This document shows, piece by piece, positions 44,004-53,367 of a DNA stretch of 64,000 nt. Source of the stretch: an uncultured Saprospiraceae bacterium (GTDB lineage: Bacteria; Bacteroidota; Bacteroidia; Chitinophagales; Saprospiraceae); assembly GCA_937951615.1 (NCBI GenBank), contig CALFBH010000029.1:1-64000 (forward strand). Direction: 5' to 3'. The position numbers and the translations under genes are program-made. Each line of letters starts with the position of its first letter. The stretch's first letter is position 1. The notes under the pieces were generated by a model. It was not told where the DNA came from and ran no database searches. It saw only the letters and a list, made by a program, of their open reading frames with translations.

Positions 44004-46541
44004 ATGAACGCTATCAGGCTCATATTTTTACTCGTGGGAATATTGTGCAGCTCGCTGCTGTTTGCACAAACGACAACGGTTTCAGGTTTATTGACGGATT
44101 CGAAGACAGGCGAAGGGCTTTCTTTTGCAAATGTATATTTCACACTGGCAGACGGCGTAACGACTGACTTGGAAGGGCGTTACGAAATCTCAACCAATGA
44201 CCCAAACATCAATATCCTCACCTTCAATTACCTCGGTTACAAGGAAAAAACGATAAAGATAAAGCCAGGCATCACACAGATTATGGATGTGAAGCTGAAG
44301 GAAGACAATACACTGGAACTCGGTGAAGTGGTGGTCAGAGCCAAACGAAAAGTCAAAAAAGATACCGCTGCGATTACTTTATATAGAAATGTGGTGCGCA
44401 ATAAAGCCAATAATCGACCCGACAAACTGGATTATTACGCTTATGAAGATTACACCAAAACGGAGTTTGACATGTTCAACTTCAAAGAGAAATTTTTCAA
44501 ACGAAAAGTACTGCGCCCATTTTGGTTTGTATTCAATTATAAAGACAGTACGGATGTTGGAATTCCTTTTCTGCCCATTCTGCTGAAAGAACAATTAGCC
44601 GACGTCTATTATCGAAAATCTCCGACTAAACGGAAAGAAATCTTAAAAGCCACCCGATTTTCCGGTGTCCGAGATTTTGCCAAAATGGATGCTGTAGAAG
44701 ATGCCTTTCCCAATGCAGATGTCTATGACAATCTCATCAATATCCAGGACGAAAGTTTTCTCAGCCCTTTTGCCAATGGTGCTTTACCAAGCTATAAATA
44801 TTTCCTGACGGACAGCCTGCGCATGGACGACCGATGGACTTATAAGCTGGAATTTACACCGCGCCGAAAATCCGACCTCGCTTTTACCGGACATGCTTTT
44901 ATTGATGGGGAAACTTTTGCCATCAAATCCATCGACCTCTATCTGCTCGATCAGGCGAATATCAATTTTATCAGCGATTTATTGCTACAGCAAAATTTTG
45001 AATACGTTGAGGGTAAACATTGGTTCAAAACCAGCGACCAAACAGAAATATACCTCAATCTTACCCAAAACAAACGCCATCTCAGCGTGCGTGTATTGCG
45101 AACCACCGACCGAAATAAAATAAGTATCAATGAACCCGTAAATGACAGCCTCCTTGCAGGCGATGTAGCAACCAAAGGCTGGCATTCTTACCGGAAATCC
45201 AATGAAGAATGGGATAAAATGCGCCCGACTTCTCTGTCGAAAACCGAAGACGGTATTTATGAGATGATTGACTCCATTCAGAAAAAACGTGCTTATGCCA
45301 ATATGATGTGGGTCGGACATCTTGCAACGACAGGCTGGGCAAAAGCTGGCCCAGTGGAGTTTGGAAAGTATTATAATTTTTATAGTTGGAATGACCTCGA
45401 AGGGAATCGCTTCCGACTGGGAATGCGAAACAGCAAATACGCTTTCAACGAAAAACTTCAGTTGAATACTTATGTCGCTTATGGCGATAAAGACAAAATA
45501 TGGAAGTACAGCGGCGGCTTCAAATACCACCTGCCTCAACTGAATAAACGCTGGCACAATTTCGGCGGCTCGTATAAAAAAGATTATTCCAATTTCAATT
45601 TTTATAGTCCCTGGGCATCGCATGATTATATCCTCAATAGCCTCACGAGAGGCAAAAATAATTTATTGGCCAACAGCCTTTATTTGATTCAGCAGGCCAA
45701 TGTGTTTTACGAAAAAGAATTTTTTCAGGGCTTTAGAACTAAGTTTTCGAGTACGCACAAATCGGTGCTGACCTGGCCCAGTGACAAAACATTCACAGAC
45801 AGCGACGGAGAAGAATTTATATCTGGTGTCAATCCATTTCAAACCATAGAGTTTAATATCAAAGCCCGATGGAGCCTTGGACTCCGCTTCAATCAAAATG
45901 CCCGGAATGAAAAAAATGATTCCAATAGAGCACTTAAAGCCAATAAGCCTTATCTCACCGTCGATTATACCTACGCACCGAAAGATTTGCTGGGCAGCGA
46001 TTATACGTATCAAAGGGTAGAATTGAGTGTGCGTCAGCAATTGCGCTCGCGCATCGGGCGAACCTATTATCAGTTGGAAGGCGGACGTATTTTTGGTGAA
46101 GTGCCTTCTCCTTTGCTGCGTAATCACAGTGGCAACGAATCTTTTATGTACGACCGCTGGGCTTATAATATGATGAACAACCAGGAATATGTCGGTGATA
46201 TGTGGGCTTCTGTCTGGGTGACGCACCGCTTTCGGGGCTTAATTTTCAACCTGATCCCCTGGAACGACTGGTTGCGACTCCGAAGTGTTGTGCATGGCAA
46301 AGTATTGTACAGTCGTGTAAGTCCCGATAATCAGGACTTTCTAAGTGGAAGCACTGAAGATGGTAACGCAATAGATTTGGATGGTCTGTATGGCGAAGTG
46401 GGCGTAGGCATCGAAAATATTGCCCGATTTATCAAAGTAGATTTTATGTGGCGTATGACGCAGCGCGATGAAGTACGTTCAGGGCTTGGTAATCAGGTGC
46501 GCCCGTTTGGGATTAAGATTGAGTTTAGACCTAGTTTTTAG
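44004..46541 (+). CDS. DUF5686/carboxypeptidase-regulatory-like outer-membrane protein
   Basis: 845 residues. Signal peptide LIFLLVGILCSSLLFAQ. Residues about 24-105 are a carboxypeptidase-regulatory-like beta-sandwich (VSGLLTDSKTGEGLSFANVY, TDLEGRYEIST), the plug-like prefix common in TonB-linked proteins. The rest reads as DUF5686: VVRAKRKVKKD, RPFWFVFNYKDSTDVGIPF, YKYFLTDSLRMDDRWTYKLE, then a long C-terminal barrel ending in FGIKIEFRPSF, typical of outer-membrane barrels with a final Phe. Function unknown. Convergent with the YfhO-like gene, with a terminator-like hairpin between. Confidence 0.9.
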   Translation: MNAIRLIFLLVGILCSSLLFAQTTTVSGLLTDSKTGEGLSFANVYFTLADGVTTDLEGRYEISTNDPNINILTFNYLGYKEKTIKIKPGITQIMDVKLKEDNTLELGEVVVRAKRKVKKDTAAITLYRNVVRNKANNRPDKLDYYAYEDYTKTEFDMFNFKEKFFKRKVLRPFWFVFNYKDSTDVGIPFLPILLKEQLADVYYRKSPTKRKEILKATRFSGVRDFAKMDAVEDAFPNADVYDNLINIQDESFLSPFANGALPSYKYFLTDSLRMDDRWTYKLEFTPRRKSDLAFTGHAFIDGETFAIKSIDLYLLDQANINFISDLLLQQNFEYVEGKHWFKTSDQTEIYLNLTQNKRHLSVRVLRTTDRNKISINEPVNDSLLAGDVATKGWHSYRKSNEEWDKMRPTSLSKTEDGIYEMIDSIQKKRAYANMMWVGHLATTGWAKAGPVEFGKYYNFYSWNDLEGNRFRLGMRNSKYAFNEKLQLNTYVAYGDKDKIWKYSGGFKYHLPQLNKRWHNFGGSYKKDYSNFNFYSPWASHDYILNSLTRGKNNLLANSLYLIQQANVFYEKEFFQGFRTKFSSTHKSVLTWPSDKTFTDSDGEEFISGVNPFQTIEFNIKARWSLGLRFNQNARNEKNDSNRALKANKPYLTVDYTYAPKDLLGSDYTYQRVELSVRQQLRSRIGRTYYQLEGGRIFGEVPSPLLRNHSGNESFMYDRWAYNMMNNQEYVGDMWASVWVTHRFRGLIFNLIPWNDWLRLRSVVHGKVLYSRVSPDNQDFLSGSTEDGNAIDLDGLYGEVGVGIENIARFIKVDFMWRMTQRDEVRSGLGNQVRPFGIKIEFRPSF

Positions 46542-46572
46542 GAGAGTCGATGGTCCATGGAAAATAATTACA

Positions 46573-46623
46573 AAAAAATAGTTGATTGATTTTCGATTTT
46601 CAAAAATCAATCAACTATTTTTT
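46573..46623. terminator. Bidirectional terminator-like hairpin
   Basis: AAAAAATAGTTGATTGATTT and AAATCAATCAACTATTTTTT pair around an 8-10 base loop. Placed between the convergent genes ending at 46541 (+) and 46747 (-). Confidence 0.8.
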
Positions 46624-46647
46624 AGATGTAAGACTGATGCCGTATAG

Positions 46648-46714
46648 TCATCGGCAACGCTTTTGTGAAACACACGTCATTATTCGCAAAAGCGGTAGGT
46701 TTCAACCTACCGTG
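46648..46714. repeat. PAL-B hairpin element, copy 3
   Basis: CGCTTTTGTGAA and TTCGCAAAAGCG pair, followed by GGTAGGTTTCAACCTACC. Compared with copy 2 (GGTGGGTTTCAACCCACC), the flanking pair has changed from G-C to A-T on both sides. Confidence 0.88.
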
Positions 46715-46746
46715 AAAAACCATGGTCCATCGACCATTGACAATTT

Positions 46747-49329
46747 TTACTTCTTCTTCCGTTTCCCCTTAGTCGTCGTCTTCTGCACTGTCTTCTTAGG
46801 CGCGTCCTTCACCGTCTTTTTCTTAGTCTCCGCCACTTCCGGGTCATAAACGCTGAAAGGCTGACTAGACGCTTCATTCAAACCTCTGCCCCAGACAACC
46901 AAGCCGCCCAACATGCCGAGTAGTGCCAATAAAGACGCGATAAACGCAATGGTTTCTCCCGTATAAAAGGAGCGGGGTTCAAAACGCATTTCCAGTACAT
47001 GCTTGCCCGCAGGCACACGCAAGGCACGCAGCAGATAATTGGCTTTGATAAAGGCAGGATCTTGTTCCTCCCCGTCAATAAATACTTTCCAGCCTTTTGA
47101 TGGCGGATAATAGACTTCTGAAAAAACGGCTAGTTGCTCACCATTTGCAGTGTATTCATACTTCATATTATCGGGATGATAATCGGTGAGACGAATGGAA
47201 TTGCTCGACATCGCAAGGCTGTCTTTTGTAATATTCAAACCTTGCAAATAAGCAGCATGTTTCTTTTGAATGACTGCGGTCGAACGAGGTTGCAAAGTTC
47301 TCAATGCTGCCAATTCCTGGTCGGCATTGTCCACCAATTGATAATTATCGACAAACCAGGCATTGCCCATGCGCGTCGGGCGCGTGACTGGTACCGGCGC
47401 ACTGCCTTCTGCCTGATTGATGATGTATTTGGTGTTCAACATATCCAGCAGATGGTTGTGATTATTGACATCTGTGATTGGATAAGCTTCTATAAACTCC
47501 TGATAACGCATCAGCTTTGCCGCATGATAACCACTCAAACTTTTATGAAAATAAGAAGCTGTAGAATTGCTGACCAGTCCGCCCCGCGTCAAATCCAAGA
47601 CCCGGAAATGCGGCTCTTTATCATTCATAATCTGCGTATCCGCAGGAGTCGGCTGGATAGCAGCTTCTGTTTTTGCTTTATTTTCAAATTTGCTGTGATC
47701 GACAAAGCGGGTCGCCACCGTCCACATATCCATCAGCAATAAAACACCGATAGCTGGAATGGCAAAATGCGATTTTAATTTTCCTTTCAAATATAACCAT
47801 AAAGCTGCGGCTGTCGCCAAAATAAAGAGGAAAGTACGAAAGACATCGCTGCGCAACATAGAAGCACGATCAGCCCGAATATCAGCCAGCAGTTGCTGTG
47901 GGAGTCGGGCATCATTTCCACTTTCAAAACCCATAGTCATGCTGCCCAATAACATCAACACGCACAAGCCGCCTGAAATTGCGCCAGCAACCATCAGCCC
48001 TTTTTGCTTAGTCGCTGCATCAACTTCTTTACTGAAAAATCTTTGTAAACCCATTATGCCCAGCAGCACAAAAGTAATTTGGCCTAAGCCCAAAATCATA
48101 GTAACGGAACGGAATTTATTATAATAAGGAAAATAATCAAACATCAAATCACTGAAGAAAAAATTCTTCCCCCAACTCAATACAATCACCAAAATACTAG
48201 CAATCACCAGCCACCATTTTATGGGTTCTTTGACCAAAAATGCACCGAGGAAAAACAGAAAACACACAATTGCACCATAATAAATCGGACCAGAAGTAAA
48301 AGGCTGATCGCCCCAATACAAAGCACCGCCCGATTGTTGGGAAGCATATTGCTTGACCTGACTTGGCGATAGACCGCCCTGTTTGGCTTGTCGCTCTACG
48401 AGTTTGTATAAAGAACTGCTCGGATTGCTTTGCGAACTACCTCCGCCCCGTGCATTGGCAAACATCAAAGTCATCGTCTCACCGATACCGTAGCTCCAAT
48501 TGAAAGCATAATTTTTATCCAGTCCGTCCTGTCCTGCTTTGGCACTCAATTCTGATTTTCCACGAATGGTTTCTTTAGAATATTCCTGGGTGGTCCAGAT
48601 TTGAGTCGTATTGGCGAGGAAGGCAATGATGGTCGCCACGGTCAGAAAACCAGTAGCTTTGATAAAATGTCCCCAGTTGTTTTCGCGTCCGGCTTTTATC
48701 AATTGTATGATGCCATAAATGCCGAGCAAAATCAGAAAATAATAGGTGATCTGTAAGTGATTGGCATAGATTTGTAAACCGAGAAAGAAAGCGGTCATAC
48801 TAGCTCCCAGCAGATATTTGCCGCGAAAAGCCAGCAAGACACCAGCCAACACAGCCGGCACATAAGCCAGCGAAATCAGCTTGGTAGAGTGTCCGGCTTC
48901 CGCCAAAATGATGTGATTGGAACACAGCCCAAAAGCAATGGCCCCAATAATACCCAGTCGCCAATCGACTTTCATGCTCAACATCAGAATATAAAAACAG
49001 ATCATCGTGAGGAATAAAGCGGTATGCGGCACGGTGACACTATTGCCCAACGTAAATGCCCGATACGGATACCGCATCATGGTCTTCGTCGAGCTATTGA
49101 GGATTTGATAGGTCGGCATGCCGGCAAAGGCGCCATTGGTCCAGAGCGATAGCTTGCCCGTATCGTCCCGCACTTTTCGCATTTCTGACTGCATCCCATA
49201 AGCATGGCGGTTGTCGCTTTGCGACAGTACTTTGCCTTGCACGGAGGGCAGGAAGTAGATAAATGCTATCGCCATCAGAATGAAGAAAGCAGCAATATGG
49301 GGTAACAGTCTTTTTATTATTGGATTCAT
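46747..49329 (-). CDS. YfhO-family polytopic membrane protein
   Basis: 860 residues with about fourteen hydrophobic segments. The N-terminus FILMAIAFIYFLPSVQGKVL and the loop QSDNRHAYGMQSEMRKVRDD, then LWTNGAFAGMPTYQI, match YfhO-like proteins of Bacteroidota, which are related to GT-C glycosyltransferases. In Bacillus YfhO is linked to teichoic-acid glycosylation; the role here is unknown. The C-terminal soluble part (KVFIDGEEQDPAFI, VPAGKHVLEMRFEPRSF) is beta-rich, and the last 30 residues are very basic. Single gene with a GTCGATAG repeat just before its start. Confidence 0.88.
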   Translation of the reverse strand: MNPIIKRLLPHIAAFFILMAIAFIYFLPSVQGKVLSQSDNRHAYGMQSEMRKVRDDTGKLSLWTNGAFAGMPTYQILNSSTKTMMRYPYRAFTLGNSVTVPHTALFLTMICFYILMLSMKVDWRLGIIGAIAFGLCSNHIILAEAGHSTKLISLAYVPAVLAGVLLAFRGKYLLGASMTAFFLGLQIYANHLQITYYFLILLGIYGIIQLIKAGRENNWGHFIKATGFLTVATIIAFLANTTQIWTTQEYSKETIRGKSELSAKAGQDGLDKNYAFNWSYGIGETMTLMFANARGGGSSQSNPSSSLYKLVERQAKQGGLSPSQVKQYASQQSGGALYWGDQPFTSGPIYYGAIVCFLFFLGAFLVKEPIKWWLVIASILVIVLSWGKNFFFSDLMFDYFPYYNKFRSVTMILGLGQITFVLLGIMGLQRFFSKEVDAATKQKGLMVAGAISGGLCVLMLLGSMTMGFESGNDARLPQQLLADIRADRASMLRSDVFRTFLFILATAAALWLYLKGKLKSHFAIPAIGVLLLMDMWTVATRFVDHSKFENKAKTEAAIQPTPADTQIMNDKEPHFRVLDLTRGGLVSNSTASYFHKSLSGYHAAKLMRYQEFIEAYPITDVNNHNHLLDMLNTKYIINQAEGSAPVPVTRPTRMGNAWFVDNYQLVDNADQELAALRTLQPRSTAVIQKKHAAYLQGLNITKDSLAMSSNSIRLTDYHPDNMKYEYTANGEQLAVFSEVYYPPSKGWKVFIDGEEQDPAFIKANYLLRALRVPAGKHVLEMRFEPRSFYTGETIAFIASLLALLGMLGGLVVWGRGLNEASSQPFSVYDPEVAETKKKTVKDAPKKTVQKTTTKGKRKKK

Positions 49330-49337
49330 AATTTTTT

Positions 49338-49366
49338 AGTCCATAGTCGATGGTCGATAGTCCATA
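49338..49366. repeat. 7-base-period array AGTCCAT/AGTCGAT
   Basis: Reads AGTCCAT AGTCGAT GGTCGAT AGTCCAT AG, an exact 7-base period. It lies 9 bases upstream of the YfhO-like start codon. Confidence 0.85.
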
Positions 49367-49455
49367 GCCTGTCAACTTGCCGACTGAATTTGTAATAGAT
49401 AGCAAAAATAGGATTATTTGTTGAATGATGGGAAATTCTATGTTTTTTATCGGGT

Positions 49456-52095
49456 TTACTGATTTAGTTTTTGGTTGATGACTTTTTTGATGCCTTGTAA
49501 TACTTCTGTCCAGGCTTCATCCTGATCTTCATGTTTAGAAATTGGTTTGCCTTTTTGGGGCAATGCAGACAGTTTGCTAAAAGGCGTTGCTTTACCCGTC
49601 CATACACAAGGACTAAGAATGATGGGAATGACAACTGCCTCGCCTTTATTATGTTTATTAATTGCCTGCCCGATTTCCACATCCCAGATATAATCCGTTG
49701 CAATAAATTTCCGGCTGACCATCAGTAATACAATATCAGCCTCCTGTAGTTTCTGTTTGATTTTAGCATCCCATTCCGAGCCAGCTAATAAATCGCCATC
49801 ATACCAGGTTGCTATTTTGTCTTGACGTTCTAAGTTTTTGAGGTCGGGCTTGAGTTCGTTTTCTATTTTGTCTTTGTCGCTTTTGGAGTAGGAGATAAAT
49901 ACTTTCAATTTGTCCGGCTTAGGTGTTTCTTCTTTTGTAAAAGCATCTCTGTTTATATATATAGCCCCCCATTCATTACCTTCTTCATCCATCTTTACTG
50001 GCGTAATACCAACTCGTCCTAATATCTTTTGTATATCAAGATCTTCATCACTTTTATTGCAGCGAATCTGACTTTTACCCCGTTTCAGTCTGTCGGTTAG
50101 TTCATCAAATTCAAATGTACTGTGGCGTTTTTTATTGTTCAAACAATGATTACACGAACAAGGCACGACAATTTGCACATCAATTCCAGAATAACCCGCA
50201 TGAATTTCCTCTAGCTTCATCTGGATTCCATATAAAAAAGCATCTGGCTGAAAACCTCTGGCAGATAAGGTGAGTTTTTTGTCTCCCCGGTTTTCTACCA
50301 CTTTTACTTCTGATCCGTTTCGTTCTAAGACCACGCCCTGACTCCATACTTTTTCATCGGAAGCAATATTTAAATGCATTTCTGCTGTCAGTTGATTAGC
50401 TAAACCCTTTGGCATAAATTCATATTCATAATGCAGTCGCACATTATCCTTTTCGTCCCAAATATCATCCGGTTCATCGGGGCGTAACATGGAAGGAATA
50501 ATATACGCATCCTGATTTTTTTTTTGATAACATAAACGAAAAGCGTCCATCAAAGCCAACAGTTCATCATGCATATTTGCATAAGTCGCATCTGCCCATA
50601 CCCGTTCAATATCTGCTTGACAAAAATGACCTTTATTTTCCTGAATGATGGTGTCGTCGATGATAAGATAAACGGCATCAGTTGCCCAGGTGGGTTGAAG
50701 AATTACTTTATGTTTTAGAACTTTAATGTCGTGATACCAGAGAATTACGCCGAGGTCGTGCAGGTATTTTCCTAGGTCCGAAATTTTTAGCGGCTCAGTG
50801 ATGTCTTTGTCTTTACAGATGTTTTCAAAATCCTGATAACTGATATATGCTTTTTGTTGAGACAATTCATTGAGGGCTTCCCTTACTTTGAGCCAAGTGG
50901 TGGGGACTGGATTGCCGACAAGGGGTAGTTGCTGTATATGATGACAAATACTTGCCCTTAACTTTTCTAGTCCTTCCCCGTTTTTCAGATTGACTTCCGA
51001 TATATTTTCTGGAATATTAAATGCATCATTTTTGCGAAAAGCACCAATACTAACGGTACGGGGAAAACCCTCCATTTTATTATTAACTACAAGGGTAGGG
51101 CTGTTTCCGCCAAACAGATGAATATTCGGAATCCAATAATCAAAATTATCATCCTGCCGACGGGTTTCGGTGAGCAGAACATAGAGCGAACGACGGGTCA
51201 GAAAAAAACGATGAGTAGCGTGGTAAATATCCTGACCACCAAAGTCCCAGACATTCATATAAAAAGGCTGCTTATTCTTGCCTTCTATAGGAAGCCGCAC
51301 TACATCTATACCTCTTGTTCTTTCTTCTTTTTTGGGGAGTAGAGCATCAGGATCAGCGAGCTTGACGCGAAGGGAGGTTTTTCCCACGCCGCCTTCGCCG
51401 ACGAGTAAGAGCTTTGCTTCATAGATGAAGGAAGTACCCTTACGATCAATTTCCTGAAAATAGCGGATGATTGCCTCATTTCCCTCTTCTGCTATCTCTT
51501 TGGGTGGTATAGTAACAGGACACTCATAAAGTCTAATGCCACTTCCATATTCCTTAAAAGTAACAGGAATACCCTTCTCTATCAAATATCGCAGGGGCGA
51601 AATGTCGCTGATGTTATTAGAACTCAGGTAAAGCGATTGAAGATTGGTCAGGTCTTTTAAAATTGAAATGTCGCTGATGTTATTAGAACGAAGGTCAAGC
51701 GATTGAAGATTGGTCAGGTCTTTTAAAATTGAAATGTCGCTGATGTTATTAGAACGAAGGTCAAGCGATTGAAGATTGGTCAGGTCTTTTAAAATTGAAA
51801 TGTCTTTAATTTCCCATCTATTAGGGAATCCTCCAACATATAGTTTTGTGAGCTTTTTTAGCCTTTTTATACCTTCCGGCAGCTCATGTAGCAGATTATA
51901 TGCACCAGTATTTTGGCTTTCTATCCATTTTCCTTTTTCCAAATTCAACACGTAATTACTCAGTCGCAATTCTTCCAGTTCCGTCAGTTCAAATACTTCT
52001 TCAGGAATCTCCCTCAGCCCAGTACGGCCGAGATCGAGGCTTTTCCAGTTTTCTTTTTTGGCTTGTGCGATGAGTTGTAGGGCAAGTTGTGACAT
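49456..52095 (-). CDS. Roco protein: LRR-Roc-COR-TIR
   Basis: 879 residues, cytoplasmic. LRRs at about 15-180, three of them almost identical 22-residue units (DLTNLQSLDLRSNNISDIS). The Roc GTPase has the P-loop VGEGGVGKTS (233-241), switch II WDFGGQDIYH (283-292) and a modified G4, VVNNKM (337-341, usual NKxD). A COR domain follows, with LPTW-like ILQPTWATDAVY, then a Cys cluster (CSCNHC plus a later C). The TIR domain (about 730-860) starts KVFISYSKSDKD and has SRKFIATDYIWDVEIG, with Glu807 in the place of the NADase Glu. TIR effectors often act in anti-phage NAD depletion or signalling; that role is inferred. Confidence 0.93.
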   Translation of the reverse strand: MSQLALQLIAQAKKENWKSLDLGRTGLREIPEEVFELTELEELRLSNYVLNLEKGKWIESQNTGAYNLLHELPEGIKRLKKLTKLYVGGFPNRWEIKDISILKDLTNLQSLDLRSNNISDISILKDLTNLQSLDLRSNNISDISILKDLTNLQSLYLSSNNISDISPLRYLIEKGIPVTFKEYGSGIRLYECPVTIPPKEIAEEGNEAIIRYFQEIDRKGTSFIYEAKLLLVGEGGVGKTSLRVKLADPDALLPKKEERTRGIDVVRLPIEGKNKQPFYMNVWDFGGQDIYHATHRFFLTRRSLYVLLTETRRQDDNFDYWIPNIHLFGGNSPTLVVNNKMEGFPRTVSIGAFRKNDAFNIPENISEVNLKNGEGLEKLRASICHHIQQLPLVGNPVPTTWLKVREALNELSQQKAYISYQDFENICKDKDITEPLKISDLGKYLHDLGVILWYHDIKVLKHKVILQPTWATDAVYLIIDDTIIQENKGHFCQADIERVWADATYANMHDELLALMDAFRLCYQKKNQDAYIIPSMLRPDEPDDIWDEKDNVRLHYEYEFMPKGLANQLTAEMHLNIASDEKVWSQGVVLERNGSEVKVVENRGDKKLTLSARGFQPDAFLYGIQMKLEEIHAGYSGIDVQIVVPCSCNHCLNNKKRHSTFEFDELTDRLKRGKSQIRCNKSDEDLDIQKILGRVGITPVKMDEEGNEWGAIYINRDAFTKEETPKPDKLKVFISYSKSDKDKIENELKPDLKNLERQDKIATWYDGDLLAGSEWDAKIKQKLQEADIVLLMVSRKFIATDYIWDVEIGQAINKHNKGEAVVIPIILSPCVWTGKATPFSKLSALPQKGKPISKHEDQDEAWTEVLQGIKKVINQKLNQ
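51655..51786 (-). repeat. 66-bp tandem repeats within the Roco LRR region
   Basis: Two consecutive 66-base units (51655-51720, 51721-51786) are identical or nearly so and encode the LRR unit with core NNISDISILKDLTNL. A third, slightly diverged unit lies on the lower-coordinate side (about 51589-51654). This indicates recent duplication. Confidence 0.85.
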
Positions 52096-52263
52096 ATTGG
52101 TGTTTTTATGTTGTTCATCAGCGTCAGTACTTCAGCATTGGATGAACTGATGAGAAATATTTTACAAATATAAAAAGCATCAGCATACAAGTTAGCAAAT
52201 ATCTGTGAATTGAAGGTGCTGGATAGATTTGTGGTAAGACAAATTGCATTTTAACGTTCCATT

Positions 52264-52358
52264 CGCCCATGGTTAAAACCATTGGCTACCAAATAGATCG
52301 TGTCTACGACACTTTGTAAAGCTGTCCAAGTTGAAAGGCTATTCAAGTCGCATCGCGA
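52264..52358 (-). repeat. PAL-E element, partial inverted copy 2
   Basis: Begins CGCCCATGGTTAAAACCATTGG, then AGATCGTGTCTACGACACTT and CAAGTCGCATCGCGACGAAC. The loop is the reverse complement of the PAL-E copy at 33441-33633. The second arm is replaced by a CCCGATAGCCATCGGG hairpin up to 52392. Confidence 0.85.
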
Positions 52359-52426
52359 CGAACAATTTTCCCGATAGCCATCGGGAGATGAAATTTATTC
52401 ATGGGTACTAATTCAATCGAGACACT

Positions 52427-52741
52427 AGGGCAAACGCATCAAATTAAAAAGCAACCTGAGTCGTCTGACGATTCAATTTATTTAGGAGGTCATCGTCCTG
52501 AAAATCATCATTATGTGTGGATAAGCAACCATCGTCAGCCGACTTTTTTTCTTCATTTTCCAAATTTAAATTTAATGCGGTGTTCAAAGTATGAAATAGT
52601 CGGCAGACGAAGGATTTGATTAAAATTAGTGCTTTGTCCCCGGAAATATGCTGTATTTTCAACTGAATTCGTCTGACGACAACGGAATTTGCTCAACGAT
52701 GCTTTGATAGAACACGACTAAAATTTTGATGCGTTTGCCCT
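52427..52741. repeat. 315-bp element with AGGGCAAACGCATCAAA inverted ends
   Basis: AGGGCAAACGCATCAAA at 52427 is exactly inverted at the 52741 end (TTTGATGCGTTTGCCCT). It encloses PAL-A copy 3. There is no transposase inside, so it would be non-autonomous or a remnant. Confidence 0.8.
52579..52717. repeat. PAL-A palindromic element, copy 3 (inverted)
   Basis: Starts GGTGTTCAAAGTATG and contains AGTCGGCAGACGAAGG and TTCGTCTGACGACAACGGAA. Its reverse complement aligns along its length with 7238-7377, including a GAAAATACAGCATATTT block. The interior of the 52096-53013 gap otherwise holds PAL-E, a GCGTAAATCTATGTAATCTG word near 52800, and the leader repeat. Confidence 0.85.
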
Positions 52742-52899
52742 GAATTCAATCGCACAGCTTGGTTTTAACCGCAGGTAAACATAGGCGCAGAAAAATATCC
52801 GCGTAAATCTATGTAATCTGCGGGCAATATTTTCCCTACGATTGCCATAGTTTGTAATAACAAGCGATATTATTACGTTTACAATCTACCTGAAACTAT

Positions 52900-52978
52900 T
52901 AATTGCTCGGACTCAACTAAACGGCACTTTCAATTTGGACAATTGACTTATTATCAATGGTCTTTTGAATTTGAATTT
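52900..52978. repeat. 79-bp leader repeat, copy 2
   Basis: GGACTCAACTAAACGGCACT then TTCAATTTGGACAATTGAC matches 24011-24089 base for base in length. It lies 36 bases before the cytochrome-like lipoprotein start. Confidence 0.8.
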
Positions 52979-53013
52979 TCGCTTATTTACCAACAAACGA
53001 AAAACGTATACCG

Positions 53014-53367
53014 ATGAAAAAGATGATGATTGCCCTATTCGGAATCTGCCTGGTCATGGCAGCCTGCAAAAAAGACGAAATTCTCACTTACGACTGCACG
53101 GGACTCACGCCGACTTACACCGATGATGTCAAACAAATCATAGATACCAAATGTGCTACATCGGGTTGTCATAATGCAACGACAAAGGCGGATGGCTATG
53201 ATTTTAGCAGTTATGCAGCTACCATTGCACATGCTGGAAAGGATGTTTTTATGGGAAGTATGCAGCATTTGGGTCAGTATGTAGCGATGCCGGAAAATGG
53301 CGCGAAACTAAGCGATACACAGCTACAAACGATTTCCTGCTGGATTGAAAATGGAACACCGGAGTAG
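53014..53367 (+). CDS. Cytochrome-c-like lipoprotein
   Basis: 117 residues. Lipoprotein signal ICLVMAACKKDE with Cys near residue 18. The fold resembles a monoheme c-type domain: DVKQIIDTKCATSGCHNATT carries CxxxCH rather than CxxCH, and a later Met (QYVAMPENGAKLSD) could be the second axial ligand. CISCWIENG-like TISCWIENGTPE closes the domain. Domains with this spacing are known in planctomycete- and Bacteroidota-type secreted cytochromes. If heme binds, the protein is a periplasmic electron carrier. The gene is monocistronic. Confidence 0.82.
   Translation: MKKMMIALFGICLVMAACKKDEILTYDCTGLTPTYTDDVKQIIDTKCATSGCHNATTKADGYDFSSYAATIAHAGKDVFMGSMQHLGQYVAMPENGAKLSDTQLQTISCWIENGTPE

Larger units (their letters stand above)
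46545..46740. repeat. Nested hairpin with GTCGATGGTCCATGG ends
   Basis: AGTCGATGGTCCATGG (46545-46560) is complementary to CCATGGTCCATCGACCATTG (46720-46739). The interior holds a terminator hairpin and a PAL-B copy. It occupies the gap between convergent genes. Confidence 0.8.

Noticed and set aside
44985-45623. Minus-strand frame of 212 residues within the DUF5686 gene
   Set aside because: Antisense shadow of a well-supported gene, with no recognisable protein.
51589-51786. Intergenic-type or CRISPR-like repeat
   Set aside because: The 66-base units are in frame and encode leucine-rich repeats of the Roco protein.
52516-52525. DnaA-box-like TGTGGATAA at 52 kb
   Set aside because: It is a single copy inside a repeat, without the clustering seen at 1400-1830.
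52444-52662. Minus-strand frame of 72 residues inside the 315-bp element
   Set aside because: It overlaps PAL-A copy 3 and does not resemble a transposase or any known small protein.
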